Part shown: positions 54,501 to 64,000 of the stretch, in pieces
Layout: the number at the start of each line of letters is the position of its first letter
How positions within the stretch are numbered: position 1 is the first letter of the stretch
NCBI GenBank assembly: GCA_946482595.1
Contig: CAMLSD010000005.1
Coordinates: 1-64,000 of the forward strand
Source of the DNA: an uncultured Comamonadaceae bacterium
GTDB taxonomy: Bacteria > Pseudomonadota > Gammaproteobacteria > Burkholderiales > Burkholderiaceae
Length of the DNA: 64,000 bases
Reading direction: 5' to 3'
Notes under the pieces: model-generated
Told to the model about the DNA's origin: nothing
Seen by the model: only the letters and a program-made list of their open reading frames with translations
Database searches by the model: none
Program-made: the position numbers and the translations under genes

Positions 54501-55253
54501 TCAGCGCAGTCCGTCCCACAGCAGCTTCAGGCCGGTGAGCAGCATGCCGGCATACACCAGGCGGTAGAACCAGTCCTGGCGCACCCGATGCACCAGGCGC
54601 ACACCGATCCACACGCCCAGCGGCGCGATCGGCATCAGCACCAGTGCGGTGGTCATGTTCTGCCAGTCGATCAGCCCCAGCCAGGCATACGGCCCCCACT
54701 TCGACAGGTTGACCGCCGCAAAAAACACCGCCATCGTGGCCGAGAAGGTCAGCGGCGGCAGCTTCAGCGGCAGCACATAGGCATTGACCGGCGGCGCGCC
54801 GGCATGCGCCACAAAACTCGTGAACCCGGAGGCCACACCCAGCACCCAGCCCAGCCAGCGTGGTGGCGGCGGCGCATCAGGCTGGGGCGGAAAGAACAGC
54901 CGCTGCGCCAGAAACAGCAGCGTGAGCGCACCGACCACCGCGGCCACGGTCCTGGCAGACAACACCCCGAACAGCACCGTGCCCACCACCGTGCCGAGCA
55001 GCCCGGCGGGCAGCAGCAGGCGGATCAGCCCACGATCACAGTGCTTCAGGTAGGCCATCACGCCGAGGACGTCCATCACGAACAACAGCGGCAGCATGAT
55101 GGCCGCAGCCTGCGGCACGGGAATCGCCAGCGCCATGATCGGTACGGCCAGCGAACCGAACCCTGAGCCGAACCCGCTCTTCGACAGCCCCATGAGCAAC
55201 ACCGCCGGCACGGCCACGGCGTAGAACCAGGGGTCCTGGATGAACGGGCTCAC
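54501..55253 (-). CDS. TauE/SafE family sulfite or small-anion exporter
   Basis: A 250-residue membrane protein with about eight segments. The paired family repeats are GLSKSGFGSGFGSLAVPIMALAIP at the N-terminus and GVASGFTSFVAHAGAPPVNAYVLPL in the middle. The gene is convergent with the glycosyltransferase (13-bp gap) and diverges from the DUF1841 gene. The anion carried is unknown; sulfite or an organosulfonate product is typical for the family. Confidence 0.9.
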   Translation of the reverse strand: MSPFIQDPWFYAVAVPAVLLMGLSKSGFGSGFGSLAVPIMALAIPVPQAAAIMLPLLFVMDVLGVMAYLKHCDRGLIRLLLPAGLLGTVVGTVLFGVLSARTVAAVVGALTLLFLAQRLFFPPQPDAPPPPRWLGWVLGVASGFTSFVAHAGAPPVNAYVLPLKLPPLTFSATMAVFFAAVNLSKWGPYAWLGLIDWQNMTTALVLMPIAPLGVWIGVRLVHRVRQDWFYRLVYAGMLLTGLKLLWDGLR

Positions 55254-55455
55254 ACTGCCTCGGGGCTGCCGGACGGACGCATGCCGCTCGCCGGCCCAGG
55301 CAGGCAGTGACGGTGAGGTGGCGCAAGGGAGGGCATGAGCGATGTTTCAGGCGGCAGAAGGCGGGGATTGTCGCGCGCCACGCCCCCAGGTGCCATGGCC
55401 GCCCCACAAGGCCCCGGCCGTCACCGGCCGACCCGCAAACACCGACAATGTCGGC

Positions 55456-55887
55456 ATGTTTGCCCCGACCCAACACGATGTCCGCCGCTTTTTCTGCGAC
55501 ACCTACCGCAAGCACCGCGCCGGCGAACCGCTGACGCCGCTGGAGGCGCTGGCGGCCGACTGGATCGCCGAACACCCCGAATACCACGCCGACCTGGCCG
55601 ACGTCGATGCCGCCCTGGCCGCCAGCTTCGAGGTCGAGGAGGGGCGCACCAACCCCTTCCTGCACCTGTCGATGCACCTGTCGATCACCGAGCAGGTGGG
55701 CATCGACCAGCCGCGCGGCATCAAGCAGGCGCACGACCTGCTCGTGCACCGGCGCGGCTCGCTGCACGAGGCACAGCACGAGGTGATGGAATGCCTCGGC
55801 CAGATGATCTGGGCCTCGCAGCGCAGCGGACTGCCCCCCGACGGCGACGCCTACATCGACTGCGTGCGGCGCCGCGCCACGCGCTGA
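55456..55887 (+). CDS. DUF1841 family protein
   Basis: A 143-residue soluble protein of the DUF1841 family, with FAPTQHDVRRFFCDTYRK at the start and the family block NPFLHLSMHLSITEQVGIDQP. It is common in beta- and gamma-proteobacteria and its function is unknown. ATG 55456 gives the usual start; the open frame upstream is not family-like. It is convergent with copZ (18-bp gap). Confidence 0.85.
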   Translation: MFAPTQHDVRRFFCDTYRKHRAGEPLTPLEALAADWIAEHPEYHADLADVDAALAASFEVEEGRTNPFLHLSMHLSITEQVGIDQPRGIKQAHDLLVHRRGSLHEAQHEVMECLGQMIWASQRSGLPPDGDAYIDCVRRRATR

Positions 55888-55905
55888 GGCCGGCGCGCGC
55901 CCCGC

Positions 55906-56100
55906 TCAGTCGGCGGCCGGATAGCCCTCGTCGGCCAGCGCCTGACGAAAGGCCTGCGCGTCCCGTGACGAATCGATCTGCACACGGTGGGTGGCCGGGT
56001 CGATCTCGACCCGGGCCTCAGGGTCGACCTGCTGCACGGTTCGAGTGACGGTCTTGACGCAGTGGCCGCAGGTCATGTCGTTGAGGAAAAGTTCAATCAT
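55906..56100 (-). CDS. copZ: CopZ-like copper chaperone
   Basis: A 64-residue heavy-metal-associated domain protein. The metal site MTCGHC (C11, C14) follows the first strand, and the ferredoxin-like fold is complete. It should carry Cu(I) in the cytoplasm to CopA. A CueR-type promoter lies just upstream on the minus strand, so it is induced with the divergent copA-cueR unit. Confidence 0.9.
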   Translation of the reverse strand: MIELFLNDMTCGHCVKTVTRTVQQVDPEARVEIDPATHRVQIDSSRDAQAFRQALADEGYPAAD

Positions 56101-56133
56101 GGTCAGTGCCGGACAAAGTGGAGACGATGCCCC

Positions 56134-56164
56134 ACTGTAGTCATTGCCACGGTGTCAGGGTCAA
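56134..56164 (-). promoter_or_regulatory. CueR-type promoter of copZ
   Basis: On the minus strand: -35 TTGACC (56164-56159), a 19-bp spacer, and -10 TACAGT (56139-56134). The long spacer and identical -35/-10 hexamers to the copA promoter mark a MerR-family activated promoter. The half-sites CCCTG / CAATG in the spacer are a weak dyad. Confidence 0.7.
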
Positions 56165-56212
56165 GCCCACCCCGGTGGCAGGCTTGATCTGCATCAGGCG
56201 AGCGCGCCCCGC

Positions 56213-56243
56213 TTGACCTTGCCATGATGTCAAGGCCTACAGT
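56213..56243 (+). promoter_or_regulatory. CueR-type promoter of copA
   Basis: -35 TTGACC (56213-56218), 19-bp spacer containing the dyad CCTTG-N9-CAAGG (56217-56235), and -10 TACAGT (56238-56243). This is the classic CueR/MerR layout. Transcription should begin at about 56250-56251, on the copA ATG, so the copA message is nearly or fully leaderless. Confidence 0.8.
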
Positions 56244-56250
56244 GACCGAC

Positions 56251-58662
56251 ATGAACACCGTCACCCTCCCCATCCAGGGCATGACCTGCGCCTCGTGTGT
56301 CGGTCGTGTCGAACGTGCCCTGTCCAGGGTGCCCGGCGTCGCGCACGCCAGCGTCAACCTGGCCACCGAAACCGCGCAGGTGCAGTCCGCCCCGGACGCC
56401 TCGGGCACCCTGCCCCGGCTGGTCCAGGCGGTGCACGACGCCGGCTATGAAGTGGCCGTCGAGCAGCGCCAGCTCGCCATCGGCGAGATGACCTGCGCGT
56501 CTTGCGTGGGCCGTGTCGAGCGTGCGCTGCTCAAGGTGCCGGGTGTGGTGAGCGCCAGCGTCAACCTCGCCACCGAACGGGCCACGGTGGAGGTCGTGCG
56601 CGGCGTGAGCGACGCCACGCTGGCGGCAGCCGTGCGAAAGGCGGGCTACTCGGTCAAGACCGCCAGCCCGGAACGCGCCGCGACGACACCCGCTGCCGCG
56701 ACGGCCGGGTCGACCGCCTCTCGCGAGGCGCGTGCGGTGATCATTGCCGCTGCGTTGTCCTTGCCGCTGGTCGTGCCGATGGTGGGCGACCTGTTCGGCC
56801 GGCACTGGATGCTGGACGGCACCCTGCAATGGCTGCTGGCCACGCCGGTGCAGTTCTGGCTGGGGGCCCGGTTCTATCGTGCCGGCTGGAAGGCCCTGCG
56901 TGCCGGCACGGGCAACATGGATCTGCTGGTGGCGCTTGGCACGACAGCGGCCTACGGCCTGAGCCTGCACCTGCTGATCGAGGACTGGCGCATGGGCGGA
57001 GGCATGCCGCATCTGTACTTTGAATCCGCGGCGGTGGTCATCACGCTCGTCTTGCTGGGCAAGTGGCTGGAAGCCCGCGCGAAGCAGCGAACGACCGCGG
57101 CCATCCGCGCATTGCAGGCCCTTGCGCCAGCCACGGCACGGGTGCTGCGCGATGGGCAGGAACGCGAGGTGGCCCTGGAGGACGTGAGCGTGGGCGATGT
57201 TGTTGTCGTGCGGCCCGGCGAACGCATTCCGGTGGACGGCCAGGTGCTGGAAGGTCGCTCCCATGCTGATGAGTCGCTGCTGACCGGTGAAAGCCTGCCG
57301 GTCGCCAAGGGGCCCGATGACCGGGTCACCGGGGGTGCAATCAATGCCGAAGGCCTGCTGAAGATCCGCACGCTGGCCGTCGGCACCGAAAGTGCGCTCG
57401 CACGCATCGTGCGGCTGGTCGAGAACGCCCAGGCCGGCAAGGCGCCGATCCAGCGCATGGTCGACCAGGTGAGTGCGGTGTTCGTGCCAGTGGTGCTGGC
57501 GATCGCCCTGCTCACCTTGCTGGGCTGGGGGTTGTGGACAGGCGACTGGCGCATGGCCACGCTCAACGCGGTGGCTGTGCTGGTCATTGCCTGCCCCTGC
57601 GCGCTGGGCCTGGCCACCCCGGCCGCGCTGATGGTGGGCACCGGTGTGGCGGCGCGCCGCGGCATCCTGATCAAGGATGCCCAGGCACTGGAGGTCGCCC
57701 ATGGCGTGGACGTGGTGGCCTTCGACAAGACCGGCACACTCACGATGGGCCGCCCCACGCTCGTCGCTGCGGTGGCCGCCCCGGGCACCGACGAGCGCCA
57801 GCTGCTCACCCTGGCCGCCGCGCTGCAGTCGGGCAGCGAACACCCGCTGGCGCGCGCGGTGACGCAGGAGGCCCAGGCCCGTGCGCTGACCCGCCTGGAA
57901 GCACAGGACCTGCGGGCCATCCCCGGCCGCGGCATGGCCGGTACCGTCCAGGGCCTCGACCTGCGGCTGGCCAGCACGGTGGCCATGCAGGAGTTCGGCG
58001 TGGACACCTCGCCACTGCTGGCGACCGCCCGCGGCCTGCAGAGCGAGGGACGCACCGTGTCCTGGCTGGCCAGCCTGGGCCCGACACCGCAGTTGCTGGG
58101 CCTGCTGGCGTTCGGCGACGAGATCAAGCCGCAGGCCGCCGAGGCCATCGCACAACTGCACCGCCAGGGCGTGCGCACGGTGCTGGTCAGTGGTGACAAC
58201 CGCGGCAGCGCCGAGGCCGTGGCACGGCGGCTTGGCATGAGTGACGTGCGTGCCGAGGTGCTGCCCGGCGACAAGGCCCAGGTGATCGCCGGGCTCAAGC
58301 AGGGCGGCCACCGCGTGGCGATGGTCGGCGACGGTGTCAACGACGCGCCGGCACTGGCGGCGGCCGATGTGGGCCTGGCCATGGGCACCGGCACCGACGT
58401 GGCGATGCACGCGGCCGGCATCACGCTGATGCGCGGCGACCCAGGCCTGGTGGCCCAGGCGATCGACATCTCGCGGCGCACCACGCGCAAGATCCACCAG
58501 AATCTGTTCTGGGCCTTCGCCTACAACACGATCGGCATCCCGCTGGCGGCGTTGGGCCTGCTCAGCCCGGTGATTGCCGGTGCGGCCATGGCGCTGAGCA
58601 GCGTGAGCGTGGTCACCAATGCGCTGTTGCTCAACCGCTGGACACCCGGAGACTCGAGATGA
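56251..58662 (+). CDS. copA: Copper-exporting P-type ATPase CopA
   Basis: An 803-residue P1B ATPase that pumps Cu(I) out of the cytoplasm. Two N-terminal metal domains carry GMTCASC (C13, C16) and EMTCASC (C82, C85). The membrane site CPC is at C448-P449-C450, the phosphorylated aspartate is D492 in DKTGT, and the actuator TGES and hinge GDGVND are intact. The start is set at 56251: earlier in-frame ATGs at 56224 and 56227 lie between the -35 and -10 of the CueR-type promoter. The stop overlaps the cueR start by 4 bp. Confidence 0.96.
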   Translation: MNTVTLPIQGMTCASCVGRVERALSRVPGVAHASVNLATETAQVQSAPDASGTLPRLVQAVHDAGYEVAVEQRQLAIGEMTCASCVGRVERALLKVPGVVSASVNLATERATVEVVRGVSDATLAAAVRKAGYSVKTASPERAATTPAAATAGSTASREARAVIIAAALSLPLVVPMVGDLFGRHWMLDGTLQWLLATPVQFWLGARFYRAGWKALRAGTGNMDLLVALGTTAAYGLSLHLLIEDWRMGGGMPHLYFESAAVVITLVLLGKWLEARAKQRTTAAIRALQALAPATARVLRDGQEREVALEDVSVGDVVVVRPGERIPVDGQVLEGRSHADESLLTGESLPVAKGPDDRVTGGAINAEGLLKIRTLAVGTESALARIVRLVENAQAGKAPIQRMVDQVSAVFVPVVLAIALLTLLGWGLWTGDWRMATLNAVAVLVIACPCALGLATPAALMVGTGVAARRGILIKDAQALEVAHGVDVVAFDKTGTLTMGRPTLVAAVAAPGTDERQLLTLAAALQSGSEHPLARAVTQEAQARALTRLEAQDLRAIPGRGMAGTVQGLDLRLASTVAMQEFGVDTSPLLATARGLQSEGRTVSWLASLGPTPQLLGLLAFGDEIKPQAAEAIAQLHRQGVRTVLVSGDNRGSAEAVARRLGMSDVRAEVLPGDKAQVIAGLKQGGHRVAMVGDGVNDAPALAAADVGLAMGTGTDVAMHAAGITLMRGDPGLVAQAIDISRRTTRKIHQNLFWAFAYNTIGIPLAALGLLSPVIAGAAMALSSVSVVTNALLLNRWTPGDSR

Positions 58663-59105
58663 ACATCGGTCAGGCCGCCCAGGCCAGTGGCGTCAGCGCC
58701 AAGATGGTCCGTCACTACGAGGCGCTGGGGCTGCTGCCTCAGATCGCCCGCACCGACTCGGGCTACCGTCAGTACGACGAGTCCGCGGTGCACACGCTGC
58801 GATTCATCCGTCGGGCGCGAGACCTCGGCTTCGGCATGGAGGAGATCCGCGAACTCCTGGCGCTGTGGCGCGATCGCAGCCGGCCGAGCGCGCAGGTCAA
58901 GCGCATTGCCCAGGCCCATGCGGCCGACCTCAGCCGCCGGATCGAGGAGATGCAGGCGATGAAGCGCACACTGGAACAACTGGCCGACTGCTGCCAGGGC
59001 AACGAGCGGCCGGAATGCCCGATCCTGGATGACCTGGCCGCGGCAGATGCCCGTGGCATGCACGCGCCATGTCACTCCCCACACGGCGACACCCGCTTTC
59101 GCTGA
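58659..59105 (+). CDS. cueR: Copper-responsive MerR-family regulator CueR
   Basis: A 148-residue MerR regulator. The winged helix is [26 protein letters not shown], a long dimer helix follows, and the metal loop [10 protein letters not shown] places C112 and C120 exactly as in E. coli CueR, which binds Cu(I) or Ag(I). A short extra tail with APCHSPHGD follows. It overlaps copA by 4 bp (ATGA) and should activate the copA and copZ promoters, forming a loop. No independent promoter is seen. Confidence 0.96.
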   Translation: MNIGQAAQASGVSAKMVRHYEALGLLPQIARTDSGYRQYDESAVHTLRFIRRARDLGFGMEEIRELLALWRDRSRPSAQVKRIAQAHAADLSRRIEEMQAMKRTLEQLADCCQGNERPECPILDDLAAADARGMHAPCHSPHGDTRFR

Positions 59106-59190
59106 CCCGACTGACTGGCCCGGCTGGCTGACCCGACAGGCTGGCCCGCCGAGGGTCTACGCCACGCTCGACCGCCCCCCGGAAACGACA

Positions 59191-59214
59191 CAGCCTGCAC
59201 CGAGGTGCAGGCTG
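59191..59214. terminator. Hairpin between cueR and the cytochrome gene
   Basis: A perfect 11-bp repeat (CAGCCTGCACC / GGTGCAGGCTG) with a 2-base centre lies between convergent genes. It lacks a T run, so termination strength is uncertain. Confidence 0.45.
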
Positions 59215-59259
59215 CAGAGGGCTGTCTCAGCATGTGCCCGGCTGAGTGCCGGGCCCGGC

Positions 59260-59949
59260 TCAGCGGAACTTGCTCTGAGCGACGGTCTTGAGCTCGCCAG
59301 GGAGCGAACCGATGTAGCGGGCCATCGCTTTCAGCTCGGCTGCGCTGAACTGCTTGACCTGACCGGCCATGATCGCGTTCGCACGGCCGATCTGGGGGTT
59401 GTTGTCGATCTGGTAGGAGCGCAGTGCAACGTAGAGGTAGTCAGCGTGCTGGCCGGCGATCTTCGGGTAGGCGCCGTCGATGGGCTTGTTGAAGTTCGCA
59501 CCGTGGCAGGACACGCAGGCACCCTTGTTCAGCAGCGCGGCCACTTCGGCCGAGGGCTGCACCGCGGGCGTCTCGGCCACTTCGGTCTTGCCGCCATGCT
59601 GTTCGTAGTAGGCGGCCAGGTCGGCCATGTCCTGCTCGGACAGGGTGTCGGCAATGCCGCGCATCGTCGGGTGCTTGCGCTCGCCCTTCTTGTAGGCGGT
59701 CAGCGCGGCCACGATGAACTTGGCGTTCTGGCCGGAGATCATCGGCACGCGATGCACTTCGGGGAAGCTGGACTGGTAGCCGGGAATGCCGTGGCAGCCG
59801 ATGCACATGGCCACCTTCTTCTCACCGGCCTTGACGTCGCCGGGCTTGGCATCCTGTGCCAGGGCCGTACCAGCCATTGCGGCCGCGAGGCCGACACTCA
59901 AGCCAGCCTTGCCGGCCAACGCGATCATCGTGGAGAGCACTTTAGTCAT
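59260..59949 (-). CDS. Diheme cytochrome c4-type protein
   Basis: A 229-residue periplasmic cytochrome with two class I heme domains. The signal peptide ends near residue 32 (AGTALA-QDAKPG). Heme sites are CIGCH (C49, C52, H53) and CVSCH (C145, C148, H149). Likely axial methionines are M96 in HPTMRGIA and the Met of ANAIMAGQ. Both halves have the P-x-I-x-GQ block, so this is a c4-type electron carrier toward terminal oxidases. ATG 59949 is chosen over a TTG upstream. A perfect -10 TATAAT lies 42-47 bp upstream. Confidence 0.93.
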   Translation of the reverse strand: MTKVLSTMIALAGKAGLSVGLAAAMAGTALAQDAKPGDVKAGEKKVAMCIGCHGIPGYQSSFPEVHRVPMISGQNAKFIVAALTAYKKGERKHPTMRGIADTLSEQDMADLAAYYEQHGGKTEVAETPAVQPSAEVAALLNKGACVSCHGANFNKPIDGAYPKIAGQHADYLYVALRSYQIDNNPQIGRANAIMAGQVKQFSAAELKAMARYIGSLPGELKTVAQSKFR

Positions 59950-59990
59950 GGGGCGCCGCGGGTTCGTTCGGGTTTTCAATTCAACCGCGG

Positions 59991-60012
59991 ATTATAGCCG
60001 GCCACTTATACT
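59991..60012. promoter_or_regulatory. Overlapping divergent -10 elements, cytochrome and MoxR genes
   Basis: The minus strand has TATAAT (59996-59991) in front of the cytochrome gene and the plus strand has TATACT (60007-60012) in front of the MoxR gene. Neither has a good -35 at standard spacing, so these are candidates only. Confidence 0.4.
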
Positions 60013-60051
60013 GGCCTTCACTCCCCCAACCGTTGATCACGCGCAGATCCC

Positions 60052-60890
<839 letters not shown>

Positions 60891-60894
<4 letters not shown>

Positions 60895-61496
60895 TCCAGG
60901 CACGGCCCGTCACGCTCGAAGGGCATGGCGTGCGGCTGGAGCCGCTGACGGCCGGCCACGCAGCCGACCTGCGCGCCGCAGCCGCCGACGGCGAACTGTG
61001 GACGCTGCGCATCACCTCGGTGCCCGAGCCCGACCAGACCGAGGCCTACATCGCCGCCGCGCTGGCCGGCGCCGAGGCCGGGCACATGCTGCCGTTTGCG
61101 GTGCGTGACCTCGACAGCGGCCGCATCGTGGGCTCCACGCGCTATCACGACATCATCGCCAGTGTCGATCGTGTCGAGATCGGCTACACATGGTATGCCG
61201 CCAGCCGCCAGCGCAGCCATGTGAACACCGCCTGCAAGCTGCTGCTGATGACCCACGCCTTCGAGGACCTCGGCTGTGCCGTGGTGGGATGGCGCACCGA
61301 CATCCTCAACCTGCGGTCACAGGCTGCGATCGAGCGGCTGGGGGCCCGGCGCGACGGTGTGATCCGTCACCATGCACCGCGCCGCGACGGCACGGTGCGC
61401 GACACGGTGATGTACAGCCTGCTGCGCGACGAGTGGCCCGAAGTGCGCGAGCGCCTCACCCAGCGCCTCGCTTTGCGACTGCCGACCGCCGCCTGA
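60891..61496 (+). CDS. GNAT-family N-acetyltransferase
   Basis: A 201-residue RimJ/RimL-type acetyltransferase. The start VTLEGHGVRLEPLTAGHAADL, the middle block IVGSTRYHDI, the acetyl-CoA block EIGYTWYAASRQRSHVNTACKLLLMTHAFE and NLRSQAAIERLGARRDGVIR are typical. It is translationally coupled to the MoxR gene. The acceptor, a protein N-terminus or small amine, is unknown. Confidence 0.9.
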
Positions 61497-61525
61497 GCGG
61501 CCCGTCGCACCGCCCGGGTCGGTGT

Positions 61526-62467
61526 TCACCCGCGACCGAGCGCCGCCACCCGGCTCATCGCCAGGCCGGCAGCCGCGGTCCGGGTCTCGACCCCCAGCTT
61601 CTCGAACACATGCTCGAGGTGTTTCTTCACCGTGGCCGGGCTCGCGCCGAGGATGTCGGCAATGTCTCGGTTGGTCTTGCCCTTGACGACCCAGTACAGC
61701 ACCTCGGCCTCGCGGGCGGTCAGCCGGAACGCCTGCGCCAGCGCGTCGATCGAGGCGGCGTCTGAACTTTCACGCATCACCAGCAGCCATTCGTCGTCAC
61801 CGGTCTGTTCATGCAGCGCAAAGCTCAGGCGCTTGGCGCCCTGCGCGACCGTCCACACCGGCGCCTGGGCCCCGGCCGGCAGCATCGCGGCCCCGCCGGC
61901 CAGGTGGCGGCGCATCCACACCAGGAGTTCGTCCGGTGCAACCGTATCGGGCGTGGCAAAGTAGGCCTGCATCAGGCGACGGGCCAGGGGCGTCTGCCAC
62001 ACGATGCGCCCCTCGGCGGCCCGCACCGCGATCGAGGCATGGCCAAAGGCATCGAGGGCATTGCGGGCCTGGCGGGCCTGCCGCGCACCCTGCATGTGGG
62101 TGGCGATGCGGGCCATCACCTCGCGCGGGCGGATCGGCTTGACCACGTAGTCCACCCCGCCGGCCTGGAACGCGGCCACCACATGTTCGGTTTCACTGAG
62201 GCCGGTCATGAAAATGATCGGAATGTGGGCCGTCTCGGGCTGGGCCTTGAGCCGGCGGGCACACTCGAAGCCGTCCATGCCGGGCATGACGGCGTCGAGC
62301 AGCACCACGTCGGGCAGCGACTGCGCAGCGCGCTGCAGCGCGGCCTCGCCGTGGGTGGCCACCAGCACGGTATAGCCGCATTCGTCGAGCGCATCGTGCA
62401 GCAGCGAAAGGTTGTCGGGCACGTCGTCGACGATCAGCACGACGTCGGAGGCGCGGTCGGTGGTCAT
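61526..62467 (-). CDS. Response regulator with receiver and LuxR-type HTH
   Basis: A 313-residue regulator. The receiver (about 8-125) has phospho-acceptor D58 in LPDVVLLDAVMPGMDG and the conserved Lys in YVVKPIRP. A middle region of about 100 residues has a PAS-like pattern (ASIAVRAAEGRIVWQTPLARRL), and the C-terminal LuxR HTH is FRLTAREAEVLYWVVKGKTNRDIADILGASPATVKKHLEHVFEKL. ATG 62467 overlaps the kinase stop by 4 bp, so the two form a coupled two-component pair. Targets unknown. Confidence 0.92.
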   Translation of the reverse strand: MTTDRASDVVLIVDDVPDNLSLLHDALDECGYTVLVATHGEAALQRAAQSLPDVVLLDAVMPGMDGFECARRLKAQPETAHIPIIFMTGLSETEHVVAAFQAGGVDYVVKPIRPREVMARIATHMQGARQARQARNALDAFGHASIAVRAAEGRIVWQTPLARRLMQAYFATPDTVAPDELLVWMRRHLAGGAAMLPAGAQAPVWTVAQGAKRLSFALHEQTGDDEWLLVMRESSDAASIDALAQAFRLTAREAEVLYWVVKGKTNRDIADILGASPATVKKHLEHVFEKLGVETRTAAAGLAMSRVAALGRG

Positions 62468-64000
62468 GGCTGGTGTTCCGGAGATGAAACGGCCGCCCGC
62501 TCGGCCTGGGGCTGCTGCGCCTTGCGCAGGAAACCGGAGATGGCCTCGAGCTGGAACTGGCGCGCCATTGTGCGCACGTGCGCGACAAAATCGGCACATT
62601 CGGGGTGATCGTCGGCGATGCGGTCGAGCATGCGATGGATGCCGCGCACATAACCGCTGCCCACCAGTTCATCCAGCGCCTTGAGCACGTCGACCGTGGG
62701 CAGCACCATGGCCGGCGCAGGTGCCACCGGCGCCGCGGCGGGGCGGGCGGCCTCGATCCACACCAGTGACAGGCGCCGGCCCAGCCAGTCCAGCAGTTCA
62801 CTGACCCGCACCGGCTTGAGGATGAAGTCCTCGGGCGTGATGCCGACATCGTTGTCCAGCCCCTTGTCAAAGGCATTGGCCGAGACGATTGCGACATGCG
62901 CCTGGCTCAGGGCTTCGCGCCGGATGCGGCGCAGCGTCTCCCAGCCGTCGATGCCCGGCATCGCCAGGTCCAGCAGGATGGCATCCGGGCGCGCCTGCGC
63001 AGTGGCCTGGCGCAGGGCTTCCAGGCAGGCCAGCCCCGATGCATGCTGCTCCACCACAAACCCCAGCGGCTCGAGCACCGACACCAGCAGGCCGCGGTCG
63101 GCCTCTTCGTTGTCGACAACCCAGATGCGGCGAGGCTCGCCCTGGTAGCCGGTGCGCACCGAGCGCGGCAGGGTGGCCAAGGTCGAGCGCAACTGAGGCA
63201 GGAACAGGCGGATGCGAAACACCGTGCCCTGGCCCGGCACGCTGCGCACCGTCATCTCGCCGCCCATCAGATCGGTCAGCATGCGGCTGATGGTCAGGCC
63301 CAGCCCGGTGCCACCGACCGGGTCGACCGCGGACGAACTGCCGCGCGCAAACGGCTCGAAGATGCGGTCGAGTTCGTCTGCCGTGATGCCCGGCCCGGTG
63401 TCCTCGACCTCGAACTGCGCCATCTCGCGGGCGTAGCTCATGCGGAACACCACCCGGCCCGACGAGGTGAACTTCACCGCATTGCCCAGCACGTTGATCA
63501 GGATCTGGCGCAGCCGCTTCTCGTCGGCCCGCACGACCTCGGGCACGTCGTCGGCGATCTCGGCCACGAAATCCAGCCCCTTGCCGGCCGCCTGCAGCTC
63601 GAACATGCGCACCATCTGCTGCAGGCCCTCGGCAAAGCGCATCGGCTTCACCTCCAGCGTGAGCTTGCCGCTTTCGATGCGGGCGATGTCCAGCGTGCCC
63701 TCGATCAGTGACAGCAGGTGGTCACCGCCCCGCCGGATCACGGTGACGGCCTGCCGGCAATGCGCCGGCACACGCTCGTCCTCGTCCAGCAGTTGCGCAT
63801 AACCGAGGATGCTGTTGAGCGGCGTGCGCAGCTCGTGGCTGATCGCGCTGATGTAGCGCGTCTTGGCCTGGTTGGCGAGGTCGGCATGCAGCTTGGCCTG
63901 CTGGAGCTGCTCGTCGGTGCGTCGGTGCGACTCGATCTCCTGCACCAGCAGATGCGTCTGGCGATTCGATTCCTCCTGGGCCACCTGCCGACTCTTGTGC
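62464..64000 (-). CDS. Hybrid sensor histidine kinase (5' part outside window)
   Basis: The 3' ~510 codons of a hybrid kinase; the frame is open to the right edge, so the sensor part is missing. Seen in order: a coiled linker, HisKA with ISHELRTPLNSIL, HATPase with VLGNAVKFTSSGRV, DTGPGI and GGTGLGLTIS, a receiver with ILLDLAMPGIDGWETL, and a C-terminal helical extension. A GTG in the linker is not the true start. It is coupled to the downstream response regulator (4-bp overlap). Confidence 0.93.
   Translation of the reverse strand, partial: HKSRQVAQEESNRQTHLLVQEIESHRRTDEQLQQAKLHADLANQAKTRYISAISHELRTPLNSILGYAQLLDEDERVPAHCRQAVTVIRRGGDHLLSLIEGTLDIARIESGKLTLEVKPMRFAEGLQQMVRMFELQAAGKGLDFVAEIADDVPEVVRADEKRLRQILINVLGNAVKFTSSGRVVFRMSYAREMAQFEVEDTGPGITADELDRIFEPFARGSSSAVDPVGGTGLGLTISRMLTDLMGGEMTVRSVPGQGTVFRIRLFLPQLRSTLATLPRSVRTGYQGEPRRIWVVDNEEADRGLLVSVLEPLGFVVEQHASGLACLEALRQATAQARPDAILLDLAMPGIDGWETLRRIRREALSQAHVAIVSANAFDKGLDNDVGITPEDFILKPVRVSELLDWLGRRLSLVWIEAARPAAAPVAPAPAMVLPTVDVLKALDELVGSGYVRGIHRMLDRIADDHPECADFVAHVRTMARQFQLEAISGFLRKAQQPQAERAAVSSPEHQP

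Noticed and set aside
56230..58497. 755-aa and 512-aa minus-strand open frames
   Set aside because: Antisense to copA, which carries every P1B-ATPase motif.

Overview
The window is a high-GC, almost gap-free stretch of chromosome from a beta-proteobacterium, most likely Burkholderiales of the Comamonadaceae or Rubrivivax/Leptothrix group. Support comes from the gene families present: Bug/TctC-type orphan solute-binding proteins, a Burkholderiales-type porin, DUF4148, DUF3108, DUF3429 and DUF1841 proteins, and split beta-ketoadipate and homogentisate clusters with IclR regulators. I see no rRNA, tRNA, insertion sequence, prophage or CRISPR array, and no gene-free stretch longer than about 275 bp. 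The genus assignment is inference; no database was searched.

Layout. 1-12.2 kb is housekeeping: the 3' end of lysS, an FMN oxidase-like protein, an enoyl-CoA hydratase, a DUF3429 / M61 peptidase / DUF3108 group, a DUF4148 exported protein, a UbiH-like hydroxylase with dsbC, and an AsmA-like/MOSC pair. 12.3-17.0 kb is a small catabolic module: a GntR-LacI hybrid regulator, a PcaB-like lyase, and a divergent porin plus Bug binding protein, joined by a palindrome-rich control region. 17.1-18.9 kb carries a membrane protein and ychF. 19.0-22.1 kb looks like an accessory block: a Fic enzyme, a Clp-N-domain protein with its own small HTH regulator, and a peptidoglycan-binding cysteine peptidase. 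An aldo/keto reductase and a MASE1/CHASE/PAS hybrid kinase follow.

26.3-45.97 kb is an aromatic-acid catabolic region. An apparent eight-gene minus-strand operon (MBL hydrolase, FAD hydroxylase, DUF2783, hmgA, fahA, TRAP dctP-dctQ-dctM) should import and hydroxylate an aromatic acid, open homogentisate, and yield fumarate plus acetoacetate; an IclR gene diverges from it. Next come an IclR/PcaR gene divergent from pcaI-pcaJ-pcaF, then sbcB, an orphan Tat-exported binding protein, pcaB with a pcaC-pcaD fusion, and a third IclR gene. Together these cover carboxymuconate to succinyl-CoA plus acetyl-CoA; the ring-opening pcaGH genes are not in the window.

46.1-50.4 kb is a glutamate/aspartate-type ABC transporter with two tandem binding proteins. 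50.6-55.9 kb holds a site-2 protease, a LysR regulator, a MraY/WecA-type glycosyltransferase, a TauE/SafE permease and a DUF1841 protein. 55.9-59.1 kb is a copper module (copZ divergent from copA-cueR) with two recognisable CueR-type promoters. The right end has a cytochrome c4, a MoxR ATPase with a GNAT acetyltransferase, and a LuxR-type response regulator with the 3' part of a hybrid kinase cut by the window edge.

The most interesting structure is regulatory. The HTH/Clp-N pair has twin 18-bp operators lying on a promoter predicted to make a leaderless message. The lyase/porin pair shares one operator across overlapping divergent promoters. The pcaR-pcaI gap has two GTTC-N7-GAAC boxes. The copper promoters fix the copA start. 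Other oddities are the domain order of the PcaC-PcaD fusion, an MBL protein without the usual Asp-His metal ligands, and an NtrC-like palindrome upstream of the amino-acid binding proteins.
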